DNA from: RGIG1681 sp964646345
GTDB taxonomy: Bacteria > Bacillota > Clostridia > Christensenellales > UBA1242
DNA: 22,510 nucleotides
Assembly: GCA_964646345.1 (NCBI GenBank)
Contig: CAZYDU010000009.1
Coordinates: 1-22,510, forward strand
Direction of reading: 5' to 3'
Below the pieces are notes generated by a model. The model had not been told where the DNA came from, did not search any database, and saw nothing but the letters and a program-made list of their open reading frames with translations. Shown in pieces: positions 1-7,406 of this stretch. A program made the translations under genes and the position numbers. Position 1 is the first letter of the stretch. Every line of letters starts with the position of its first letter.

Positions 1-1202
1 CCATCAACAATAACCTGTCCTTCGGTTGCATCATAAAGTCTTGGAACAAGATTGATAAGTGTACTCTTTCCGCTTCCAGTTGAACCAATAAATGCAATCG
101 TCTGACCTTTTTCAGCCTTGAATGAGATATCATGCAAAACATAGTCTTCAGCATCAGGATATTTAAATCCGACATTTACAAATTGTACTTCTCCAGTTTT
201 AATTGGTTCATTTGTTCCTTCGCCATCAACAATAGAACTTTTTGCCGATAATACTTCATTGATACGATTTGCTGAAACTTGAGCTCTTGGAAATATAATG
301 AAAATTGCAATTAACATTACAAAACTCATAATAACTTGAATAGCATAAGAACTGAAAGCCGTCATGTTTGCAAATAAAGAAATTTTATCAAGCATTGACG
401 TTGAGTTATAAATAAGCGATGCACCAATGATATAAATTGCAAGTGGCAAACCATTCATGATAAGGTTCATGGTTGGATCCATAAGTGACATTGTTTTATT
501 AACAAACAAATCATTCTTGGTCATTTCATCATTAACTTTTTTAAATTTTTCTTCTTGATAACCTTCCGCATTAAATGCACGGACAACTCTTGTTCCTGTC
601 AAACCCTCACGTGTAACACGGTTAACATTATCAATAAGCGTCTGGAATTTTTTGTATTTTGGAAGTGTTAAAACAACAATCACCAAAATCATAATAATCA
701 AGAACACTACTGAAATTACAGTTGCAAGTGTCCAAGCAATATTTGATGAAACAATTTTGCAAAGAGCCATAATTGCCATAACTGGTGCACGAACAAGCAT
801 TCTTATACCCATTGAGAAAAAGTTTTGCACTTGTGTAATATCATTTGTTGTTCTTGTTATTAAACTTGCTGTTGAAAAATGTTTAATTTCAGCATCTGAA
901 AAGTCCATAACTTGTCCATAAACCGCTGACCTAATTCTTTTTCCGAGTTTTCCTGAAAGTCTTGTAACAAAAAAGTTAACAACTATTGCACCAAGCATGC
1001 TAAAAACCGCACAAGCTAACATTTGTCCGCCAATTTTAACAATTTCTCTAACACCACTTTCTGAGCCTGTAATTAGTTTTGTTATCTCAATCATGTATTC
1101 TGGAATTTTTAGTTCAAGCCAAACATTACCAACAATGAGAGCTACAATAAAAATCACTAGTGGAATTTCTTTTTTCTTAATAAATTTTAGTAACTTAAAC
1201 AT
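1..1202 (-). CDS. ABC exporter, fused membrane and ATPase domains (partial, 3' end outside window)
   Basis: About 400 codons are visible. The product begins MFKLLKFIKKKEIPL. A six-span type I exporter membrane domain follows (about residues 15-330), including the family-typical stretch TASLITRTTNDITQVQ. The start of the nucleotide-binding domain follows, with Walker A GSTGSGKST at about residues 373-381. The Q-loop, signature and Walker B regions lie beyond base 1; full-length relatives have about 570-620 residues. This architecture (LmrA/MsbA/MdlB type) works as a homo- or heterodimer in the cytoplasmic membrane, exporting lipids, drugs or peptides at the cost of ATP; the substrate cannot be read from the sequence. 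The start is fixed by AAGGAG seven bases upstream of the ATG and by a good promoter further up. It is transcribed divergently from the radC-like gene. A heterodimer partner, if any, would lie off the left edge. Confidence 0.93.
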   Translation of the reverse strand, partial: MFKLLKFIKKKEIPLVIFIVALIVGNVWLELKIPEYMIEITKLITGSESGVREIVKIGGQMLACAVFSMLGAIVVNFFVTRLSGKLGKRIRSAVYGQVMDFSDAEIKHFSTASLITRTTNDITQVQNFFSMGIRMLVRAPVMAIMALCKIVSSNIAWTLATVISVVFLIIMILVIVVLTLPKYKKFQTLIDNVNRVTREGLTGTRVVRAFNAEGYQEEKFKKVNDEMTKNDLFVNKTMSLMDPTMNLIMNGLPLAIYIIGASLIYNSTSMLDKISLFANMTAFSSYAIQVIMSFVMLIAIFIIFPRAQVSANRINEVLSAKSSIVDGEGTNEPIKTGEVQFVNVGFKYPDAEDYVLHDISFKAEKGQTIAFIGSTGSGKSTLINLVPRLYDATEGQVIVD

Positions 1203-1230
1203 GTTTTTTCTCCTTTTTTTTTACTAGATT

Positions 1231-1259
1231 ATTATAATTACATTTTAAAAAATATGCAA
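1231..1259 (-). promoter_or_regulatory. Sigma-A type promoter of the ABC exporter
   Basis: TTGCAT (1254-1259) and TATAAT (1231-1236) on the minus strand, separated by 17 bp. The expected start is about 20 bases upstream of the ribosome site of the exporter gene. Confidence 0.7.
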
Positions 1260-1358
1260 TAAGTTTTCAAAAAAGAAATAAATTTAATAGATTTTATTTT
1301 TATTTCGTTCTATACTATGATATATATTAAAATTTTTGTAACATTCTAAGGATTATTT

Positions 1359-2249
1359 ATGGATTTAAGAGTAAAACCAAGTGAGTTAGAAAAGGCAACA
1401 ACTCAATCAAAAAAACTTGATAATTTAAATAAACAATCAAGCAAAGCCACAAAAAATCAAGGCATACACAAAAATCATCGATCAAGATTAAAAGAGCAAT
1501 TTATAAATAACAACATTGACAGCTTAACTGATATTCAAAAACTTGAGCTATTGCTTTTCTACGCAATCCCACAAAAGGACACAAATCCAATCGCTCATAA
1601 ACTCCTTGATGCATTTGGTTCTCTGTCTAACGTTATGTCAGCAAGTTACAATGAGCTAATCAAAGTCACTGGCATCAAAGAAAACTCTGCAACTTTAATC
1701 AAATTTGTTGGTTCAATGCTTAATTTTTGTAGTAAACCAACTGAAGAAGACACTATTTCCAGTTCGTCAAAAGCAAAGTCTTATGCAACGAAATATTTTA
1801 ATAATGTTTCGGTTGAGCAATTTTATATATTTTGCTTAACCAAGTCAAATAAAGTTAAAAAGTCATTTCTGATTAATTCAGGTTCATCAAGTGAAGTTAA
1901 TGTTGAAATTAGAAACATTACCGAAAAAGCATTAGAGACAAATTGCAATCGAATTATTATTGCTCATAATCACCCATTTGGCAAAGCAATAATGTCAGCT
2001 CAAGATTGTAGATTTACCTACTCATTACTTTGTTCTTGTATTCTAAACAACATTGAGCTTCTTGACCATGTTATTGTTGGAACTGATAAAACGATTTCTC
2101 TTTACGAGCAAGGAATTTTGGCAAAACTAAAGAAGCGTGCTTCGGTAACTATTCAAATCTCCGAAGAAAATAAATTATTTGTTTCAGAAGAACCTGAAGG
2201 ATATGAAAAGTCTATGCAAGACAAACCATTAGAAGATATACAGATTTAA
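1359..2249 (+). CDS. RadC-like JAB/JAMM domain protein (UPF0758 family)
   Basis: 296 residues. After a charged, poorly conserved N-terminus of about 37 residues comes the family's N-terminal domain (HKNHRSRLKEQF, then LELLLFYAIPQKDTNPIA). Next is a helix-hairpin-helix-like segment around VTGIKENSATLIK (residues 103-115), and then the C-terminal MPN/JAMM domain. The metal-binding pattern H-x-H-x7-S-x2-D is intact at H203, H205, S213 and D216. JAMM domains are zinc metallohydrolases in other contexts. The bacterial RadC family has been linked to DNA metabolism, but its biochemical activity is unsettled, so no function is claimed. The start is supported by AAGGA at 1348-1352. The upstream TATACT at 1311-1316 could be its -10 box but lacks a clear -35. 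A terminator follows directly, so the gene is probably monocistronic. Confidence 0.88.
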   Translation: MDLRVKPSELEKATTQSKKLDNLNKQSSKATKNQGIHKNHRSRLKEQFINNNIDSLTDIQKLELLLFYAIPQKDTNPIAHKLLDAFGSLSNVMSASYNELIKVTGIKENSATLIKFVGSMLNFCSKPTEEDTISSSSKAKSYATKYFNNVSVEQFYIFCLTKSNKVKKSFLINSGSSSEVNVEIRNITEKALETNCNRIIIAHNHPFGKAIMSAQDCRFTYSLLCSCILNNIELLDHVIVGTDKTISLYEQGILAKLKKRASVTIQISEENKLFVSEEPEGYEKSMQDKPLEDIQI

Positions 2250-2275
2250 AAATGCAGAAACCTGCATTTTTTTGT
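2249..2275 (+). terminator. Rho-independent terminator after the radC-like gene
   Basis: Eight-base stem AAATGCAG / CTGCATTT (2250-2257 with 2262-2269), four-base loop, then a T-rich tail, beginning at the stop codon. Confidence 0.85.
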
Positions 2276-2316
2276 TTGTTCGTTAATATATCATTATAGA
2301 AAGAAGGAGCATAATT

Positions 2317-4920
2317 TTGGCTTTTTATAATAAAGATATATCGGCAATTATCAATGATTTTAATTCTTCTATGTCGGGGTTAACAACCCAACAAGTTGAA
2401 CTAAATAGAGAGAAATATGGAGTCAATGAATTAGACAAACAAAAACGCAATAGTTTCCTAAAAAGATTTCTACTTCAATTTAAAAACATTATGATAATCA
2501 TCTTGATTATCTCCGCAATAATTTCTTGCACCATGGCAATTCTTGAAAAAGACATCGAAAATCTTTTCGAAGGTTTGCTAATTTTTGTCATTGTCATAAT
2601 TAACGCAATAGTTGGCGTAATTCAAGAACAAAAAGCCGAAAATGCTTTATCAGCTCTGCAAAACAAAGCCCAACCCTTGGCAAAAGTTTATAGGAATGGA
2701 AATATTCAAAAGATAAAAATAAACGAAATCGTCGCAGGAGATGTTATCTCATTAAAAGCTGGAGATTATATACCAGCCGACATCAGAATTATTGATTGCG
2801 AAAACTTCAAGTGTGACGAAAGTTCACTAACAGGCGAAAGTCATGATATTGAAAAAAACTTTAAAACTTTAAAAACAAATAATCTAGCCATTTCTTCTCA
2901 AAATAATATGTGCTTTTCAGGCACTACTGTAAAGTCCGGAAAAGCATTGGGTATTGTAATTGCAACCGGCAAAAACACTGAGTTTGGCAAAATTGCAAAA
3001 GAACTAGGCAATCAAAAAAAAGAAAAAACACCGCTCGAAAAAAATATTGATAAAATTGGAAAGTTTATAACTTTTCTAGTTTTAGGTATTGTTGTTATAG
3101 TTTTTCTAGTGCAAGTGCTTTTAAATAAAAATATAACATTTATGCAGGCACTATTAACATCTGTTGCTCTCGCAGTGGCGGCAATCCCCGAAAGCCTACC
3201 TGCAGTCATAACAATAATCATGGCTCTTGGTGTGCAAAGACTAGCAAATCAAAATGCCATAGTGAAAAAACTCAGTGCAGTTGAAACCCTAGGCTGTTGC
3301 AATATTGTTTGCACAGATAAAACCGGAACACTCACTGAAAACATAATGTCCGTTAAACATATTTTCACACAAAACCAAATTCTAAGCGAAGACAAATTTA
3401 ACAAAAGCAAAAACAATCTCCTTGTTGAAATTTGTAGCATCTGCAACAATATTAACACAAAATTAGGTTTAACCGGTGATGCTACCGAAAATGCAATAGT
3501 CACATTCCTGAAAAATAAAGAAATAGATTACCTAAACTTAAAAAATTCTTACCAACAACTGCAAGTCAATGAGTTTAATTCAACTAGAAAACTAATGAGT
3601 ATTATTGTAAAAAACGAAAATAAAACATTATTAATGGCGAAAGGGGCAATAGATTACTTGCTTCCAAAGTGCACTAAAGTTTTAAGTGGAAACTCTGAAA
3701 TTGAATTAACTCAATTATGCAGACAAAAAATTCTTGAAAACAATGAGCTAATATGTAACAAAGGCGAAAGAGTTATCGCTTTGGCATATAAAGATGCAAG
3801 CGAAAACTCAAATGAATCAGGTCTAACCTTTGTTGGTTTTTTAGGAATTATTGATCCTCCACGCAAAGAAGTATTTAGTGCAATAAAACAAAACAAACAA
3901 GCTGGGATAAAAACCGTTATGATTACAGGAGACCACCCCACAACCGCTTTTGCCATTGCACAAATGCTGGGCATTTCAAAACACAAAAACGAAATCATAA
4001 CCGGAAAAGACCTAGACAATATGTCCGACAAAGATTTATGTAAAGTGATTTCCAATTACACAGTTTTTGCAAGAGTTACACCCGCACATAAATTAAAAAT
4101 TGTTAAAGCTTTGAAGAAAAATAATAATATCGTTGCAATGACAGGCGATGGTGTTAACGATGCACCGAGTGTTAAAAACGCAAACATTGGTGTTTGTATG
4201 GGAATTACCGGAACAGATGTAACGAAAGAAGTTGCAGACATTATTATTTCTGATGACAACTACTCAACCATTGTTACCGCCATAAAACAAGGCAGAACGA
4301 TTTACAAAAACATCACAAAAACAATACTATTTTTACTTTCAACCAATATTGTGGAAGTCCTGGGAATATTTGTAACATCATTAATCCTTCATAATAGCGT
4401 ATTTCTTTTACCAACACAAATATTGTTTATAAATCTTGTAACCGACTCACTCCCCGCCTTTGCACTCGGTGTTGAAAGTGCAGAAAATGACATCATGAAC
4501 AAACCACCAAGAGACGCAAATAAATCCATTCTTTCAGGAGTTACAGGTTCAAGTATAATTTATCAAGGTTTCATTCAAACACTAGTGGTTCTTGTAATGT
4601 TTGTGGTTGCCAGTCACAAATTTGGTGCAGAAACGGCAAGCACTATGTCATTTTTAACCATATGTTTAATGCAAATAATCCATGCCATTAACTGCAAGAC
4701 TGAAGGCAGTATATTCAAAATTAATATTTTCAAAAACAAATTTTTTAATTTTAGCTTTTTGTTTTTGCTAGCACTAATCCTTGGGGTCTATTTCATTCCA
4801 CCATTAGCATCGTTGTTTTCTTTAACGAAACTATCTCTTATGCAATGGGGAATAGTTGCATTAACCAGCATTATGATAATTCCCACAGTGGAAATTGGCA
4901 AAATATTTATTAAAAATTAA
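2317..4920 (+). CDS. P-type Ca2+-transporting ATPase (type IIA, SERCA/PMR1-like)
   Basis: 867 residues, full length. It exports Ca2+ from the cytoplasm using a phospho-aspartate cycle. Visible motifs are actuator TGES (172-175), IPESLP in M4 (290-295), the phosphorylation loop DKTGTLT with D334, KGA (442-444), TGDHP (538-542) and the hinge TGDGVNDAP (609-617). In M5, N677 and E680 match SERCA N768 and E771. In M6, N706, T709 and D710 (INLVTDSLPA) match N796, T799 and D800. Q786 sits where SERCA M8 has E908, so stoichiometry or affinity could differ. These ligands favour Ca2+ over Na+/K+ or Mg2+. The start codon is TTG, chosen because AAGGAG lies at 2304-2309 with seven-base spacing and the next ATG is at residue 19. 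A promoter for this gene is not convincing. The 3' end faces an oppositely oriented gene across a shared terminator. Confidence 0.95.
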   Translation: MAFYNKDISAIINDFNSSMSGLTTQQVELNREKYGVNELDKQKRNSFLKRFLLQFKNIMIIILIISAIISCTMAILEKDIENLFEGLLIFVIVIINAIVGVIQEQKAENALSALQNKAQPLAKVYRNGNIQKIKINEIVAGDVISLKAGDYIPADIRIIDCENFKCDESSLTGESHDIEKNFKTLKTNNLAISSQNNMCFSGTTVKSGKALGIVIATGKNTEFGKIAKELGNQKKEKTPLEKNIDKIGKFITFLVLGIVVIVFLVQVLLNKNITFMQALLTSVALAVAAIPESLPAVITIIMALGVQRLANQNAIVKKLSAVETLGCCNIVCTDKTGTLTENIMSVKHIFTQNQILSEDKFNKSKNNLLVEICSICNNINTKLGLTGDATENAIVTFLKNKEIDYLNLKNSYQQLQVNEFNSTRKLMSIIVKNENKTLLMAKGAIDYLLPKCTKVLSGNSEIELTQLCRQKILENNELICNKGERVIALAYKDASENSNESGLTFVGFLGIIDPPRKEVFSAIKQNKQAGIKTVMITGDHPTTAFAIAQMLGISKHKNEIITGKDLDNMSDKDLCKVISNYTVFARVTPAHKLKIVKALKKNNNIVAMTGDGVNDAPSVKNANIGVCMGITGTDVTKEVADIIISDDNYSTIVTAIKQGRTIYKNITKTILFLLSTNIVEVLGIFVTSLILHNSVFLLPTQILFINLVTDSLPAFALGVESAENDIMNKPPRDANKSILSGVTGSSIIYQGFIQTLVVLVMFVVASHKFGAETASTMSFLTICLMQIIHAINCKTEGSIFKINIFKNKFFNFSFLFLLALILGVYFIPPLASLFSLTKLSLMQWGIVALTSIMIIPTVEIGKIFIKN

Positions 4921-4924
4921 CAAC

Positions 4925-4960
4925 AAAAAAAGGCACTTCAAATTATAAGTGTCTTTTTCC
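4925..4960. terminator. Bidirectional terminator between convergent genes
   Basis: Stem of about 12 bp (4927-4938 with 4947-4958, one G-T pair) around GGCACTT / AAGTGTC, with an A-tract on the left and a T-tract on the right. It can end transcription from the Ca2+-ATPase on the plus strand and from the membrane-anchored protein on the minus strand. Confidence 0.82.
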
Positions 4961-4963
4961 ATT

Positions 4964-5893
4964 CTATAAATTTCCGGTTTCAGGTTTTGAAACATACTCT
5001 GAACCTTGATTAACAATAATACCATAATTATTACCAATCTTTGTAAATTTAAAATTACCAAGTAAGTCGATGCCTTGAAGTGCAACACTACCAAGTTCGC
5101 TTGTAAATTTATTTAAATCCATTTCATCTTCTTCATTAAAAATAAAGCCTATCAAAATGTTTATCAAGTTTTCACTTTTTTCTGCACTTCTGCCATTAAT
5201 GGCAATAGTACCATTTGTTCTATCACTACTAAAGTTATCTTGCAAGTCAAAAAAGTAATTAACTTCAAAATAGATTGTATCTGGAATAATCATCTTTAAC
5301 AGATAAATTGGAGTGTCCATTTGTTCTGCAATTTGTTCACGAAGATTTGTTGTGTCAACTTTAATAATAAATGAAATTTGTGCTTTTATGTAGGTGCTAT
5401 TTTCTTCATTAAAACTTGTTTCATCTGGAATAACAACCAAATCTAAAAGTGTAAGTTTTGTAATATTCAAATAGTTCAAATCCGAAAGCGAATCTTCAAG
5501 CAAACCATTACTCAAAAATTCATTACAAACGGCAGCAAATTCTCGGTCTGTGAGTTTAAGTTCTCCTTCCCCCTGAAAGTTTTTCATGTTATCTTTTTTT
5601 ATTGTGCCATCATCTTCGATTTTATAATTAGCTTTTTGAAGTTTTGAAATAGCATTATTCAAATCCGTTTGCGAATAGCCATTTTTAATCATTTTAGATT
5701 CATTTGGTGTGTTATATAAAGATGCAACAACATCAACTAAATCAGTAATACCTTTAATTCCAAATTTATCAAAGTATTTTGGAATAATACACTTGTCAAG
5801 AAAAAAATAACCACCCACAAAGATGGCTACAATAAACGACATAAAAATAATTACTTTCGCTAAAATTCCGGAATTTTTCTTTTTACTTTTCAT
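4964..5893 (-). CDS. Unknown membrane-anchored extracytoplasmic protein
   Basis: 309 residues, not recognised. A positively charged start (MKSKKKN) is followed by one hydrophobic segment, about residues 11-31 (ILAKVIIFMSFIVAIFVGGY). The rest, about 275 residues, is soluble, acidic and without cysteines beyond C35, so it is probably an N-in anchor with a domain outside the cell. There is no lipobox. The ATG touches the TAA of the small upstream ORF (TAAATG), and no separate ribosome site is evident, which suggests translational coupling. Both genes lie under a strong promoter at the tilS stop codon, so the protein need not be expressed with spoIIE-tilS. A surface or envelope role is possible but is only inferred from topology. 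Confidence 0.8.
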   Translation of the reverse strand: MKSKKKNSGILAKVIIFMSFIVAIFVGGYFFLDKCIIPKYFDKFGIKGITDLVDVVASLYNTPNESKMIKNGYSQTDLNNAISKLQKANYKIEDDGTIKKDNMKNFQGEGELKLTDREFAAVCNEFLSNGLLEDSLSDLNYLNITKLTLLDLVVIPDETSFNEENSTYIKAQISFIIKVDTTNLREQIAEQMDTPIYLLKMIIPDTIYFEVNYFFDLQDNFSSDRTNGTIAINGRSAEKSENLINILIGFIFNEEDEMDLNKFTSELGSVALQGIDLLGNFKFTKIGNNYGIIVNQGSEYVSKPETGNL

Positions 5894-6001
5894 TTATACA
5901 ATACTGCCTGTAATTGATGCTTTAAAGACCATAAACAAAACAACCACCAAAACGACAGCGAAACCAATAAGTTTAAAAATGCTAAAACCTTTCTTAAACA
6001 T
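5894..6001 (-). CDS. 35-residue single-span membrane peptide
   Basis: A short ORF of 36 codons including TAA. The product begins MFKKGFSIFK and has one membrane span, about residues 11-26 (LIGFAVVLVVVLFMVF), then a short polar tail KASITGSIV. Support for it being real comes from AGGAG at 6010-6014, eight bases before the ATG; a near-perfect promoter immediately upstream; and a stop codon that directly abuts the ATG of the next gene. Its function is unknown. It could be a partner or chaperone peptide of the downstream membrane-anchored protein, or a leader peptide that sets that protein's translation. Confidence 0.72.
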   Translation of the reverse strand: MFKKGFSIFKLIGFAVVLVVVLFMVFKASITGSIV

Positions 6002-6020
6002 CAATCTTTCTCCTGAAATT

Positions 6021-6050
6021 ATTATAGTTTATGTAACAGCTGGTTGTCAA
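6021..6050 (-). promoter_or_regulatory. Near-consensus promoter overlapping the tilS stop codon
   Basis: TTGACA (6045-6050) and TATAAT (6021-6026) on the minus strand, both hexamers perfect, spacer 18 bp. The TGA stop of tilS is inside the TTGACA box. The start should fall at about 6014-6016, giving a leader of only about 14 bases ahead of the small membrane peptide. Confidence 0.78.
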
Positions 6051-7381
6051 GAATTTCTTATTCTCTCAAATGTTATTTTAACAATCTCGTCAGTATTTCC
6101 GTCAATTTTAACTTTTTCACTTATATCATCGCCCAAAACGACCAAAACGTTTTCGCCCGCCACTAATATCGGAAGCTTATCCCTTAAATCCTGATCAACT
6201 TTATTGTTTGTTAAATAATCATTAAATTTTTTAGACCCTGTGCCGATTTTTGAAAATCTATCGCCTGATCTTCTAGTTCTCCAAACCGCCTTAGCCAAAA
6301 TTTTTGAACTATCCAAATATAATCCATCGCCATAAACAATCTCGTCAGTCTTTACCAACTGCGTTTTTATTTTATAGTCTCCAAATTCAATTTCGCCAGC
6401 TTTCACAAACTCAAATTCGGAAGTGTTGTTTTGTTTCTTTTCACACTTAAAAAGTTTCACACCTGTATAAACTTTTTTAGCTGTCACTCCATGTGGCAAA
6501 GATATTTCCTTGTTAACATCAAGCTTAGATAAATCATAAATCATTTGAAAATGTTTTGCTTCAACATCAGAAAACACACCTAGTTTTTCAAAAGCCTTTT
6601 TGATATACTCCCTAACCAAAACCTTTTCTTTTTTAAAAACTAAGTCATTAATTAACACTTGATTATTCTCTTTTGGAATCAAATTATCATCAATTAAAGA
6701 CATCAAAAATGAATGCATTTCTTCGCAACGTTTTCCAAACTGTGTAATATTGTTTACTACTGTTGGATAAATTTTTTCAACCTGCGGAATAATCACATTT
6801 CTTATATAGTTTCTTGAATAATCATTATCTAAATTCGTTTCGTCTTGCACATAGTCCATGCCATGCTCTTTTGCTATATCCAAAATCTCTTGCTTTGTTA
6901 AATTCAACAACGGTCTGAAGATTTTATCAGTATTTTTAATACCAACAGCACCGGCAATTCCAGAACCACGGAAAATATGCATCAAAATTGTCTCTGCTTG
7001 GTCATTTTTGTGATGAGCTAAAAACAATTTGTTAAGTTTATCTTCTTTCATCACCTTATAAAAAGCATCGTATCTAGCAACCCTTGCACTTTCTTCTAAT
7101 GTGTATTTTTTATCATTTTTAAGTTTTTTGACATCAATATCAATAATTTTATATGGAATTTTGCGTTTTTTGCAAAAATTTTCAACAAACAAACTATCAT
7201 CATCGCTAGACTTTTCTCTAATATGATGATTGATATTTATAACTTCCAAATAAAATCCTGTTTGTTTTTGTTTATCTAAAAGTGCCCAAAGTAAAAGCAT
7301 AGAATCTGCCCCACCACTAACCCCAACGGCGATACGGTCTTCTGTTTTTACAAGCCTTTCTTCAATTAAATACTCAAACAT
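6047..7381 (-). CDS. tilS: tRNA(Ile)-lysidine synthase
   Basis: 444 residues. TilS attaches lysine to C34 of the CAU-anticodon tRNA-Ile in an ATP-dependent reaction, turning it into an AUA reader. The PP-loop SGGADS is at residues 22-27, followed by the family motif LAHHKNDQAETILMHIFRGSG (about 121-141), which contains H123, H124 and D127. A central helical domain and the C-terminal TilS domain (WRTRRSGDRF...GSKKFNDYL) complete a normal-length enzyme of this class. The ribosome site GGAG lies about eight bases upstream of the ATG. The gene follows spoIIE after 25 bp on the same strand, the order usual in spore-forming Firmicutes. In those genomes hpt and ftsH commonly come next; here they do not. 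Confidence 0.96.
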   Translation of the reverse strand: MFEYLIEERLVKTEDRIAVGVSGGADSMLLLWALLDKQKQTGFYLEVININHHIREKSSDDDSLFVENFCKKRKIPYKIIDIDVKKLKNDKKYTLEESARVARYDAFYKVMKEDKLNKLFLAHHKNDQAETILMHIFRGSGIAGAVGIKNTDKIFRPLLNLTKQEILDIAKEHGMDYVQDETNLDNDYSRNYIRNVIIPQVEKIYPTVVNNITQFGKRCEEMHSFLMSLIDDNLIPKENNQVLINDLVFKKEKVLVREYIKKAFEKLGVFSDVEAKHFQMIYDLSKLDVNKEISLPHGVTAKKVYTGVKLFKCEKKQNNTSEFEFVKAGEIEFGDYKIKTQLVKTDEIVYGDGLYLDSSKILAKAVWRTRRSGDRFSKIGTGSKKFNDYLTNNKVDQDLRDKLPILVAGENVLVVLGDDISEKVKIDGNTDEIVKITFERIRNS

Positions 7382-7406
7382 ATTCTTTCTCCAAGAATAT
7401 AATAAA

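Noticed and set aside
652..1227. Two plus-strand frames in the first 1.2 kb
   Set aside because: They are shadows of the ABC exporter on the minus strand, whose reading frame shows Walker A and typical membrane spans.
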